Shown here: positions 33,399-41,184 of the stretch, piece after piece
Position numbering within the stretch: the stretch's first letter is position 1
Layout of the letters: every line of letters begins with the position of its first letter
Source of the DNA: an uncultured Collinsella sp.
GTDB taxonomy: Bacteria; Actinomycetota; Coriobacteriia; Coriobacteriales; Coriobacteriaceae
NCBI GenBank assembly: GCA_900543605.1
Contig: UQSK01000004.1
Location: 1 to 64,000, forward strand
DNA length: 64,000 nt
Direction: 5' to 3'
Notes under the pieces: generated by a model
Told to the model about the DNA's origin: nothing
Database searches by the model: none
What the model saw: the letters and a program-made list of their open reading frames with translations, nothing else
Position numbers and translations under genes: made by a program

Positions 33399-33586
33399 GT
33401 TGCCAATTCGCCCACTCGGTGGACTTCGGGTTTAATGCTTAGGGGCGGGGATTTACCAAAGTGAAATTTTAATGAAAAGAAACCCAGCTGTAACAATTGC
33501 CATGGTGAGGGCTCGAATTGGTCATATAGATCTAAAATAGTCACGATCCCTTCTCTTTTGCTGGCACGATATATCTATACAAGGTT

Positions 33587-33778
33587 GTGAACGGAAAACA
33601 AAAATACGTCGATTGCTATCCGACAAACGGGTCTGAAATTGCATTCACAGGCATTTCGGGGCAGATTGATACACATGTACGAAAGGGAACCTATGTGGTG
33701 CGTTGGGTTGGAGCTGCTGCAGGCCCGATATGGATTGCGGTCTTGCGTCCCGATGTCCAAATAGGTTTCTCTCTCTAG
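33587..33778 (+). CDS. Small ORF, possible gene remnant
   Basis: This is a 63-residue reading frame with a GTG start and a poor ribosome binding site. The frame stays open for about 16 codons upstream of the start (to a TAA near 33534), and the protein-like composition (GQIDTHVRKGTYVVRWVGAA) suggests the end of a longer, decayed gene. I do not recognise it. It lies in an AT-richer stretch directly after tRNA-Thr. Confidence 0.35.
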   Translation: MNGKQKYVDCYPTNGSEIAFTGISGQIDTHVRKGTYVVRWVGAAAGPIWIAVLRPDVQIGFSL

Positions 33779-33792
33779 ACGGGAAGTTGCTC

Positions 33793-34158
33793 ATGGACGT
33801 CATATATGACGGAGATGACTGGGTCGACCATTATACTTGGCGCCTGGTCGGCTCGAACGACAATGGGGATGTGGTGTTTGATGGACTATGTCCAAAGCAT
33901 CTCCATCCTTTTGTCTCGTCGTTAATTGAGAGTTCCGCTCGTGTTGCCCCCTACAGCTCGGCATCGTTTCATGATACGGACGTTTTGAAGACCATAAGGG
34001 AGTCAATTGACGAGGGCACGATGAGCGGCCCGCTGTTTTCTCGGCTTGTGGGGCTAGATGAGATTGGCTCGAAACGACTGCTTGCGGGCGAAAAAGTGGA
34101 ACTCACTTATCGGTCGATGATTTCAATCCTGCGGCTAGCCGATGTTCTTCGCAAATAA
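33793..34158 (+). CDS. Hypothetical protein
   Basis: This 121-residue protein of unknown function starts MDVIYDGDDWVDHYTW, with GGAAG upstream of ATG 33793. The C-terminal third (about 80-121: GPLFSRLVGLDEIGSKRLLAGEKVELTYRS) looks helical, and no signal peptide or membrane segment is visible. Base composition is less GC-rich than in the surrounding sugar genes. Its position after the tRNA and a small remnant suggests an integrated fragment of foreign DNA. It may itself be complete. Confidence 0.5.
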   Translation: MDVIYDGDDWVDHYTWRLVGSNDNGDVVFDGLCPKHLHPFVSSLIESSARVAPYSSASFHDTDVLKTIRESIDEGTMSGPLFSRLVGLDEIGSKRLLAGEKVELTYRSMISILRLADVLRK

Positions 34159-34220
34159 ATGAGGCGCACATCCGCCAATCCAAACACAACGCCACCGGCA
34201 ACTCCCCTATTCAACAATAA

Positions 34221-34266
34221 AGCCCCGCCAACCGCAATCCCCAAGGGAACCGCGATTAACGGGGCT
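34221..34266 (-). terminator. Terminator after the YhcH-family gene
   Basis: AGCCCCG (34221-34227) pairs with CGGGGCT (34260-34266), with further short complementary blocks inside. It lies 60 bp beyond the stop on the minus strand, where TTATTG follows. Confidence 0.55.
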
Positions 34267-34325
34267 CAAGCGCACTCCTCCAAGGGATAACGCTCGCAAC
34301 ACGAACAGCTCAGCCGAGCAGCGCG

Positions 34326-34799
34326 TTACTCCTCCCAGTAAGCATCTGCAAGCAGCTTAAAGCAGATCTTCTTGACCGGCTGTGCGCCATCGCCCGGGAA
34401 CTCGAGCGTGGGCATATGAGGCTCGCCGGCAACGAACAGTGCAAACTTGTCGTCAGCAAGATCGCCGGCGATCGAAGCGTCGGAATCGACCAGATCGTAG
34501 TCGTCCTTCTCGTCAAACTCCTGGACAAGCGTCAGGCTGCCCGTGGCAACCTTAAAGGCCTCGCGACCCTCAATGTCGATCTGCAGGTCGTGATAGCGCT
34601 GATGCGTCTCATAGTGGGCCTCGGCCTCGGGACGCGTCGTGGAAGCCATGACGTTCGCAAAGACCTTGTCGCCCAGAATCGGATGGCTGCCGACCTCGAG
34701 CTCCGCCGGGTCGTTCTCCTCGAGCCAGTCAATCAGCACGTCGAGGCCCTTGAGCATTCCGCGGTACTCCTCAATATCGCCCAATGCACCGTAAATCAT
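34326..34799 (-). CDS. YhcH/YjgK/YiaL-family protein (EbgC-like)
   Basis: This 157-residue protein belongs to the DUF386 family of small cupin-like proteins, some of which act as sugar anomerases or as the beta subunit of evolved beta-galactosidase. Visible features are the start MIYGALGDIEEY, the metal-site region ETHQRYHDLQIDIEG (His and Glu ligands typical of the family) and FALFVAGEPHMPTL. GGGGATTTAG precedes ATG 34799. It lies downstream of the second PfkB-mutarotase pair and an nagA fragment, in an amino-sugar and galactoside context. A role in sugar anomer handling is likely but not proven. Confidence 0.85.
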   Translation of the reverse strand: MIYGALGDIEEYRGMLKGLDVLIDWLEENDPAELEVGSHPILGDKVFANVMASTTRPEAEAHYETHQRYHDLQIDIEGREAFKVATGSLTLVQEFDEKDDYDLVDSDASIAGDLADDKFALFVAGEPHMPTLEFPGDGAQPVKKICFKLLADAYWEE

Positions 34800-34831
34800 C
34801 TAAATCCCCTCTCGGATCGTTTCTTTGGCGG

Positions 34832-34984
34832 CTACTCGGCAAACGCATTGCCGACGCTGTTGCCGCCCACATACGTCTCGACCAGAGTAAGGTCGGGATT
34901 GAACACGACAACGTCGGCGTCGCGCCCCGGCATAATGCTACCGCACTTGTCGTCGACTCCAACCACAAGCAAACGACCGATGCC
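34832..34984 (-). pseudogene. 3' fragment of nagA
   Basis: Read on the minus strand this stretch encodes DKCGSIMPGRDADVVVFN, then a tail ending SVGNAFAE and TAG. It is close to the last 40 or so residues of the intact NagA at 37700 (which ends SVGNAFTE). No start or upstream coding part remains. It sits between the YhcH gene and the second PfkB gene and marks a past duplication or rearrangement of an nagA-containing segment. Confidence 0.88.
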
Positions 34985-35003
34985 GGAGCCGCAGCACAAC
35001 CTC

Positions 35004-35939
35004 TTACAGCTCGGTCACGACAACGCCGTTGTAAACCTCGTCCCAACGGTCCATGACCAGATGGCCGGTCATGGGATCCATGGCGTTGAGCTTGCCGCAG
35101 GTGTTGGCGGTACGCAGCACCGTCTCGTCGTCTGCGCCAGCAGCAATGGCATGCGCGAAGCCTGCGATAGTGGAGTCACCAGAGCCCGTAGCGTTAACGG
35201 CGGGGATATCGGGCGTCTTCGCGCGGAACGCACGGCCATTGTGGAAGCCAACGGAGCCGGCAGCGCCCATGGATACGACGACCCAGGGGATATCGGAGAA
35301 GCGGGCATCAGAGGCGAGCGCGGCGCGGAGCTCGTCCACATCGTCGGTGGTAAAGCTCGTGCCCAGAAGGCCGTTGATCTCGGTCAGGTTTGGCTTGACC
35401 AGCTCGGGCTTAATTTCGGACTTAAGGGCGGCCTCGAGCGAAGCACCCGAGGTATCGAGCAGCACCTTGGCGCCGGCGTTCTCGGCAATGCCCGTGATCT
35501 TGGCATAGTAGTCCGCCTCGACACCGCGGGGCAGCGAACCCGAGATGGTGACGACGTCGGCCTTGCTCGCAAGCTCGGTAAACTTGGCGGTAAAGGCATC
35601 GAGCTCCTCGGGGGCAATTGTCGGGCCGCTCTCGAGCAGCTCGGTCTGGTTGCCGGCATGAAGGATATTGAGGCAGATGCGGGTCTCGCCCTTGATGGGC
35701 ACAAAGTCGTTGTTAATACCGTTGGCGTCCATGAGCTCAGCCATGTAGGCGCCCATGTGGCCACCAAGCAGGCCGGTTGCCACAACGTCGTCGCCCAGCT
35801 GACCCAGCACACGGGCAACGTTAAGGCCCTTGCCGCCGGCGGTCTTTTCGGGCGTCACGCGGTTGACGTCGTCGATAACGAGCTCATCGAGCTGATAGCG
35901 CGTATCGACAGACGGGTTCATCGTAACGGTGAGGATCAT
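35004..35939 (-). CDS. PfkB-family hexose-phosphate kinase, copy 2
   Basis: This 311-residue kinase has the same motifs as copy 1 at 9402: TAGGKGLNVARVL, SGSLPRGV and ATGSGDSTIAGFAHA. About 42 residues differ by eye, mostly on the surface. AAGGAG precedes ATG 35939. It is downstream of the second LacX-like epimerase and close to nagA, agaS and the mannose-family PTS, so its role here is probably phosphorylation of tagatose-6-phosphate made from galactosamine-6-phosphate. Keeping two copies suggests separate regulation rather than separate chemistry. Confidence 0.82.
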   Translation of the reverse strand: MILTVTMNPSVDTRYQLDELVIDDVNRVTPEKTAGGKGLNVARVLGQLGDDVVATGLLGGHMGAYMAELMDANGINNDFVPIKGETRICLNILHAGNQTELLESGPTIAPEELDAFTAKFTELASKADVVTISGSLPRGVEADYYAKITGIAENAGAKVLLDTSGASLEAALKSEIKPELVKPNLTEINGLLGTSFTTDDVDELRAALASDARFSDIPWVVVSMGAAGSVGFHNGRAFRAKTPDIPAVNATGSGDSTIAGFAHAIAAGADDETVLRTANTCGKLNAMDPMTGHLVMDRWDEVYNGVVVTEL

Positions 35940-35998
35940 TTTTAGCTCCTTATCTCGCAGGCTCCTTGTGCCTCGCGATACGAGTCGACAAAACGGAA

Positions 35999-36880
35999 TT
36001 ACAGAATCTCAATCGTGAACGAGCGAACGATGGTCTCCTTGGGCTTGGCGACAAGGCAGCCGCGCTTATGCTCAAGTACGTCGTCCTCATCGGAGCAGGT
36101 CGAGAGGCCGCCCCAAGGTTCAACTGCCACAAAATCGCCCTCGGGCTTGCTCCACACAATGAGATATGGGAAGCCCTCAAAGCTCAGGCGGACGCCCTTG
36201 TCCTCGCCCTTTTTGGAAAGCGTGACCTGACGGCTCTCGAGCACGTCAAAGATGGTCTCCGCAAAATCGAAGAGCTCATGCGACAGGGGCAGCGTCTTTC
36301 CCACCATGGGGTTCTTGGATCGGTTTGCCACGTCAATCAAGCCAGTCGAGGGAACGGCGGTGCAGAGCTCCGCAGCCTCGTCTTTCTCAAAGCGCAACTC
36401 GTAGTCCGTATAGGCCTCGCCCTCATCGAGCGGACACCTAAAGCCGGGATGACCGCCGATAAAGAACGGCATGTCCTCGGTCCCCTCGTTGGTCACCTCA
36501 TAGGAGACGCGCACGGCGGTATCCTCGAGCGTATAACGAGCGACAAGCTTAAACGGGTACGGATAATCGCTCAGCAGCGCGGCGTTATCCTCCGAAGCCA
36601 GGCACATCGCCAGCTCGTTCTCGCCTTGGCTCAGCAGCTTCCACTCCCGTTTGCGCGCAAACCCGTGGCGAGCGAGCTTTACATGATGCCCGGCAAACGT
36701 CATGGCGCTGTTGTCGCGCAAGCCTCCGCAAATCGGGAAGCAGATCGGTGCCTGGCCAGACCACACGGCGGGATCGCCCTGCCACAGATACTCGCGACCT
36801 CCGGCCTCAATCGAGGTAAACGAACCGCCAGCCGTGGACACCTTAATAGAAATCGAATCGTTGGAGAGAGCGTATTCCAT
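35999..36880 (-). CDS. LacX-like aldose 1-epimerase family protein, copy 2
   Basis: This 293-residue protein has the same length as the copy at 10394, with the same landmarks (STAGGSFTSIEAGGREYLWQ, PICGGLRDN, GGHPGFRCPLDEGE, VEPWGGLSTC). ATG 36880-36878 has AAAGGATG upstream. The much longer upstream reading has no support. It is transcribed ahead of PfkB copy 2. The pair mirrors the lacAB-linked pair, including the short gap between the genes. Confidence 0.82.
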   Translation of the reverse strand: MEYALSNDSISIKVSTAGGSFTSIEAGGREYLWQGDPAVWSGQAPICFPICGGLRDNSAMTFAGHHVKLARHGFARKREWKLLSQGENELAMCLASEDNAALLSDYPYPFKLVARYTLEDTAVRVSYEVTNEGTEDMPFFIGGHPGFRCPLDEGEAYTDYELRFEKDEAAELCTAVPSTGLIDVANRSKNPMVGKTLPLSHELFDFAETIFDVLESRQVTLSKKGEDKGVRLSFEGFPYLIVWSKPEGDFVAVEPWGGLSTCSDEDDVLEHKRGCLVAKPKETIVRSFTIEIL

Positions 36881-37039
36881 TGCCCATCCTTTCGAACAAC
36901 TGCTTTTTTTTGCTCGCAAGAACCCGTCTCGGCCCTGACCAAAGGACAAACCCGCACGTTCATCGACGCGTCCGGTATCCCAGCCATGTAACGGGGTACC
37001 ATACAGACATTGATGCAATTACAGCTGAAAGGCCTTCTT

Positions 37040-37624
37040 ATGCGAACCATCATCCTCTACGCCTCGCGCCATCACGGCAATACGAAAAAGCTCGTGGACG
37101 CCATCGTCGAGGCACACCCCGAGATCGATACCCTCGACGTCAAGGCGCTTGGCAAAAACGAGTACCCCGACCTGCACGAATATCATTTGATCGGCGTCGC
37201 AACGGGCATCTATTACTCCGAGATCGACAAAGATATGGCACGCGTGCTCACCAATGTGCTGCAGCCGCAGGACAAGGTGTTTGGCCTTATGACCTACGGT
37301 GGCAAAAACAAGTGGTACGGCAAGGATATCGATGGCATCTGCCGCATGAGGCAGGCCATCTTTATGGGTGTCTACGGCTGCCCCGGCTTTGATACGTGGG
37401 GGCCGTTTAAACTCACCGGCGGTGTCCAAAAGGGACACCCGACCGCTGAGGAAATTAAGGGCGCCGTCGACTTCTTCGACAAGATCGAAGACGAGTATGG
37501 CGACATCATCGTCGAAGAATACGCCAAGCGCGAGAAGCGCCTAGCATACGAGAAGGAGCATCCTGCAGGAGGCCTGGTGGCCGGCGTCAAGCGCACGGCA
37601 AAGAAGATCGCTAACAAGCTGTAA
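37040..37624 (+). CDS. Flavodoxin-family protein
   Basis: This 194-residue protein has an FMN-binding flavodoxin fold. The phosphate loop is ASRHHGNTKK at the N-terminus (about 8-17), followed by IGVATGIYY and LMTYGGKNKW as the isoalloxazine-side loops. The C-terminal 35 residues are Lys-rich and helical (KREKRLAYEKEH, then GVKRTAKKIANKL), longer than in a plain flavodoxin. ATG 37040 has AAAGG upstream. It is transcribed alone, convergent with nagA. It may be an electron carrier or oxidoreductase, and no partner is indicated. Confidence 0.85.
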   Translation: MRTIILYASRHHGNTKKLVDAIVEAHPEIDTLDVKALGKNEYPDLHEYHLIGVATGIYYSEIDKDMARVLTNVLQPQDKVFGLMTYGGKNKWYGKDIDGICRMRQAIFMGVYGCPGFDTWGPFKLTGGVQKGHPTAEEIKGAVDFFDKIEDEYGDIIVEEYAKREKRLAYEKEHPAGGLVAGVKRTAKKIANKL

Positions 37625-37655
37625 CTGTGAAGGTGCTTTTGAGCGTTTAACCCAT

Positions 37656-37692
37656 ACGGCGGGTCCGAGCAGATTCGGGCCCGCCGTCTTTT
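37656..37692. terminator. Bidirectional terminator between the flavodoxin gene and nagA
   Basis: ACGGCGGG-T-CCGA pairs with TCGG-G-CCCGCCGT around GCAGAT. On the plus strand CTTTTTC follows. The hairpin serves both converging genes. Confidence 0.8.
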
Positions 37693-37699
37693 TCTATCG

Positions 37700-38869
37700 T
37701 TACTCGGTAAAAGCGTTGCCGACGCTCTGGCCGCCAACATACGTCTCGACGAGGGTGAGCTCATGGTCGAACACGACAAAGTCGGCGTCGCGACCCGGCA
37801 TGATGCTGCCGCACTTATCCTCGATGTGCGCGGAGCGTGCCGGCACCTCGGTTGCCATACGAATGGCGATATCGGCGCTGGCGATGCCCCAGTCGACGAT
37901 GTTCTTGACGCCCTGGGCAAGCGTGAGCACCGAGCCAGCAATGCTCTTGCCGTCGGCGAGCCAGCACAGGTTGTCCTTCATGATGACGTCCATGCCACCA
38001 CTGGTGTAGCTGCCCTCGGGCATGCCGCCGCAGCCAAGGCAGTCGGTGATGAGCACCGTGTGCTGCCAGCCCTTTGCCTGCAGCAGCGCCTTGATGGCGG
38101 CAGGGTTAACGTGCTTGCCGTCACAGATGATCTCGGCGTAGGTCTCGGGCGTGGACATGGCAGCGCCCACGACACCGGGCTCACGGTGATGCAGCCCGCG
38201 CTGACCGTTATAGGTATGCGTAAAGCAGCTGGCACCGGCGTTGATGGCGGCGATGCACTCATCGTAGGTGGCGTCAGAGTGACCGATGCTGGTCACCACA
38301 CCCTTGGCATTCAGAGCAGCCGCATAAGCAGCGGCACCGTCGCGCTCGGCCGCCATGGCGCTCTTGACGATGCGACCACCCGCAGCCTCCTGCCACTGAT
38401 CGAAGACCTCCTCGGAGGGATCGATCAGGTAAGCGGGGTTCTGCGCGCCCACGTGCTTCATGGTAAAGAAGGGGCCCTCCAGGTAGATGCCCTGAATGCG
38501 GGCACCGCAGAAGTCGGGGCCGCGACCCTCGTCCGCCTGAGCGATGGCGGCGCAGGCGTCCTTGATCTGCTCGACGCCATCGGTGAACGTCGTGGGCAGC
38601 CAGCTGGTGGTGCCGCGACGGGCGAGCTCGGTCGAGCTGATATCGATGCCCTCGGGATCGTTATCGGTAGTTGAGTGGTTGTAGAAGCCATGGATGTGAG
38701 TATCGACCATACCCGGTGCGATCCACGATCCCGTGTAGTCCTTAATCTCGCAAGAGGGCTCGTCGGCTTGCCAGGTGCCAAAGACGCCATCCTCGACCAT
38801 AAGATAGCCGCCCAGTTGCGGGCCTGCCGGCAAGAAGAACTTGTCAGCCTTAATTGCGTACGTGCTCAT
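37700..38869 (-). CDS. nagA: N-acetylglucosamine-6-phosphate/N-acetylgalactosamine-6-phosphate deacetylase
   Basis: This 389-residue amidohydrolase-fold enzyme removes the acetyl group from a 6-phosphorylated N-acetylhexosamine. Metal and active-site motifs in order are DTHIHGF (about 57-63), EGPFF (metal Glu), GHSDATYDE, THTYNGQRGLHHREPG, and ITDCLGCGG, where the usual catalytic Asp lies. ATG 38869 (second Met) has AAGGAG correctly spaced. The GTG two codons earlier overlaps that site. Next to agaS and an AgaR-like regulator, the substrate is more likely GalNAc-6-phosphate (AgaA role) than GlcNAc-6-phosphate. Confidence 0.92.
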   Translation of the reverse strand: MSTYAIKADKFFLPAGPQLGGYLMVEDGVFGTWQADEPSCEIKDYTGSWIAPGMVDTHIHGFYNHSTTDNDPEGIDISSTELARRGTTSWLPTTFTDGVEQIKDACAAIAQADEGRGPDFCGARIQGIYLEGPFFTMKHVGAQNPAYLIDPSEEVFDQWQEAAGGRIVKSAMAAERDGAAAYAAALNAKGVVTSIGHSDATYDECIAAINAGASCFTHTYNGQRGLHHREPGVVGAAMSTPETYAEIICDGKHVNPAAIKALLQAKGWQHTVLITDCLGCGGMPEGSYTSGGMDVIMKDNLCWLADGKSIAGSVLTLAQGVKNIVDWGIASADIAIRMATEVPARSAHIEDKCGSIMPGRDADFVVFDHELTLVETYVGGQSVGNAFTE

Positions 38870-38931
38870 ATGCACTCCTTGCTTCTAAAGCAGTTGACTG
38901 TAGTGATGCTTATACCCAGCTCACGTAAAAC

Positions 38932-38968
38932 AAAAAGCGCCCGCCCGCCGTTATGAGCGGACGGGCGC
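38932..38968 (-). terminator. Terminator after agaS
   Basis: GCGCCCGCCCGC (38937-38948) pairs with GCGGACGGGCGC (38957-38968). TTTTTG follows on the minus strand. It separates agaS from nagA. Confidence 0.85.
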
Positions 38969-38986
38969 CCTTACAGGGGGACGCGA

Positions 38987-40153
38987 TTAAGCGGTGAAGG
39001 GGTGAATCGTCACGCCCTTAACCACGCGGTTGACCGTGCCGGTGGGGCTCGGCGTATCGGGCGTGTTGCCCACGCGCACGGAGTTGAGCAGGCTGATAGC
39101 CTGGGCAAACATCACGAACGGCAGAGCAAGGTAGCCCTCGGGAAGTGCCTCGTAGCCCTTAAAGGTGAAGGACTCACCCTCATAGACGGTGGCACCTTCC
39201 TGCTGAACGGCGATGGTGTGCTGAGCGATCTCGTCGCCACCGATCTCGTTGAGGATGTCGATGTCGTACTGACGGGTGTAGGCGTCGTTGTTGACGAACA
39301 CGAAGACGAGCGTCTTATCGTCGACGAAGGACTTAGGTCCGTGACGATAGCCCATGGAGGTGTCGTAGGAAGTAGCGACCAGACCGTGAGCGAGCTCAAG
39401 GATCTTGAGCTGGCTCTCCTGGGCAAGGCCACCGAAGGAGCCAGAACCCAAGTAGGTCACGCGGTTGAAGTCGCCAGCCAGGTAATCGGCGATCTCGGGC
39501 TCACGGGAGATGACCTCCTCGCCCATCTTGGCAATCGTCTCGACCCACTCGGCCTTCTGCTCGTCAGAGGCAGTGTCGAAAATAAGGGTGGAGAGCAGGG
39601 TCATGCAGGAATAAGAACCGGTCATGGCGAAGCCCTTGTCGTTGGCGCGCGGAATGAGCAGCGTCAGCGCGTTGGGATCATCGGCAGACTCGACGGCGAG
39701 CTTGCCCTCGGGAGCGCAAGTGATGTTGAGGAACTTGACGTTGTGGACGAGCTCCTTGGCAACGGCAACGGCAGCAAGGCTCTCGGGGCTGTTGCCAGAG
39801 CGGGCAAAGGAAACCACGAGCGTGGGATCCTCGGCGCGCAGGAAGTCGCGCGGGGCGCTCACGATGTCGGTCGTGGCGATGGGCTTAAAGTCGTAGAGAT
39901 CAGTGTTGCCAGCGTGACGCAGGTACGGGGCGCAGGTATCGCCAACATAGTCGGACGTACCGGCACCGGTGAAGACAACGGACAGACGGCCCTCGCCCAT
40001 AGCGCGAGCCTCGGCCAGGAAGGCCTCGATGGCCTCCTTGTTCTCGCGATAGATGTTGAGCGTATCACGCCAAAGCTCGGGCTGCTGAGCAATCTCGGCC
40101 GTGGTGATCTGGGCGCCGAGCTCGGTGAGCTTCTCGACACTCTTCTCGAACAT
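38987..40153 (-). CDS. agaS: SIS-domain galactosamine-6-phosphate deaminase/isomerase (AgaS)
   Basis: This 388-residue protein has two SIS (sugar isomerase) domains, with VVFTGAGTSDYVGD and SFARSGNSPES in the first and YLGSGSFGGLAQESQLKILE in the second. AgaS converts galactosamine-6-phosphate to tagatose-6-phosphate plus ammonia. The segment GYRHGPKSFVDDKT has the catalytic-region His and matches the AgaS family. AGAGGT lies eight bases before ATG 40153. It stands alone between terminators, with a CTGGTAGTAACCAG site in its promoter. It connects the amino-sugar PTS to the tagatose-6-phosphate pathway through PfkB copy 2 and a bisphosphate aldolase. Confidence 0.92.
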   Translation of the reverse strand: MFEKSVEKLTELGAQITTAEIAQQPELWRDTLNIYRENKEAIEAFLAEARAMGEGRLSVVFTGAGTSDYVGDTCAPYLRHAGNTDLYDFKPIATTDIVSAPRDFLRAEDPTLVVSFARSGNSPESLAAVAVAKELVHNVKFLNITCAPEGKLAVESADDPNALTLLIPRANDKGFAMTGSYSCMTLLSTLIFDTASDEQKAEWVETIAKMGEEVISREPEIADYLAGDFNRVTYLGSGSFGGLAQESQLKILELAHGLVATSYDTSMGYRHGPKSFVDDKTLVFVFVNNDAYTRQYDIDILNEIGGDEIAQHTIAVQQEGATVYEGESFTFKGYEALPEGYLALPFVMFAQAISLLNSVRVGNTPDTPSPTGTVNRVVKGVTIHPFTA

Positions 40154-40214
40154 TTTTAATACCTCTCTCTAGAAGTAATCCTCTGACGTGCAATTATACA
40201 CTTCGGTTGGTTAT

Positions 40215-40228
40215 CTGGTAGTAACCAG
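40215..40228. promoter_or_regulatory. DasR/NagR-like GntR operator in the agaS promoter
   Basis: CTGGTAGTAACCAG is a near-palindrome close to the DasR/NagR consensus of GntR/HutC regulators (ACTGGT-N4-ACCAGT type, from memory). The same CTGGTAGTAACCA occurs at 44508-44520 before the PTS operon. Confidence 0.65.
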
Positions 40229-40267
40229 TTAAATGCAAAGAATCATCATATGGAAACGATGCGGACA

Positions 40268-40999
40268 CTAATCGCTACGCTGGTGGTAAACCTTGTATTT
40301 AAACTGATCGGCACGAGCAACCGAGAGTGTGTACTCCACAACCTCGTTTGACTCGTTATACGTAGTCCTGACCAAATCGAGCACAGGCGAGCCCTCGACA
40401 ATTCCCAAAAGGTGGGCGTCGGTGGGACGGGCTATGCTCGCATAGAACTCCTCTTCGGCCACGCGTATCTTTTGCTGAAAGTCTTGCTCAATCACATCGT
40501 AAAGCGGCTTACGCTCCAGCAGCGGTCGCTTTAGGGACAGAAATTGACGAACTGGTAGATAGCTACGTTCGACCATCATGGGCATGTTGTCGGCAGAACG
40601 AAGGCGCTTAAGCTTAAAAATGCGATCACCGATACGCAATCCCATATGCTCGGCCAGATTTTTATCGGCCTCCATCTCGCAAAACTCGAGAATCGTGGTC
40701 TCGGGGTCGCGACCCATCGCGCGCATCTGCTCGGTAAAGCTGTAGGACTGCATAAGATTGGTTGCCTTTGCCGAACGGTCGGTCACAAAGGTACCGCGAC
40801 CGTGCTGCCGAACCACCAGTCCTAAACGCTCCAGTTCCTGCAGAGCCAGGCGTACCGTAGTGCGCGAGAGACCATAGCGCTCCGAAAGTTCGCGCTCGGA
40901 AGGAATCATGTCACCGGCGCGATATTCATGGTCGATCTTTTCGGTCAGAATATCGACCAGCTGATCGTACAGCGGTTGCTTACGCGCTCCGATCGCCAT
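40268..40999 (-). CDS. GntR/UTRA regulator of amino-sugar genes (AgaR/NagR-like)
   Basis: This 243-residue HutC-subfamily regulator has its winged helix at about 8-75 ([37 protein letters not shown]) with the phrase RQHGRGTFV, and a UTRA domain to the end. GGGAGGATAGG precedes ATG 40999. It lies between agaS and the mannose-family PTS operon, and a common near-palindrome appears in both promoters. The probable effector is a hexosamine-6-phosphate. It is a clear family member. The regulon is inferred from the two sites and gene order. Confidence 0.9.
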   Translation of the reverse strand: MAIGARKQPLYDQLVDILTEKIDHEYRAGDMIPSERELSERYGLSRTTVRLALQELERLGLVVRQHGRGTFVTDRSAKATNLMQSYSFTEQMRAMGRDPETTILEFCEMEADKNLAEHMGLRIGDRIFKLKRLRSADNMPMMVERSYLPVRQFLSLKRPLLERKPLYDVIEQDFQQKIRVAEEEFYASIARPTDAHLLGIVEGSPVLDLVRTTYNESNEVVEYTLSVARADQFKYKVYHQRSD

Positions 41000-41084
41000 C
41001 CTATCCTCCCTTTTGCTCGAATTCGGCTAACTACCTAGGGTGTTTAGCATTATCTGTCTGCCACACCCGAATCATCAAGAAAAC

Positions 41085-41118
41085 AAAAGCCGCGCGCTCT
41101 TTCGAGCACGCGGCTTTT
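41085..41118 (-). terminator. Terminator of the mannose-family PTS operon
   Basis: AAAAGCCGCG (41085-41094) pairs with CGCGGCTTTT (41109-41118), and inner GCTC/GAGC adds to the stem. TTTTGTTTTC follows on the minus strand. Confidence 0.9.
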
Positions 41119-41184
41119 AACATACACATGGCTTAAGGGGTCGGGGTGTGAGCCGCGTAGGGACACACCCCTCAAGCTAGAGCC

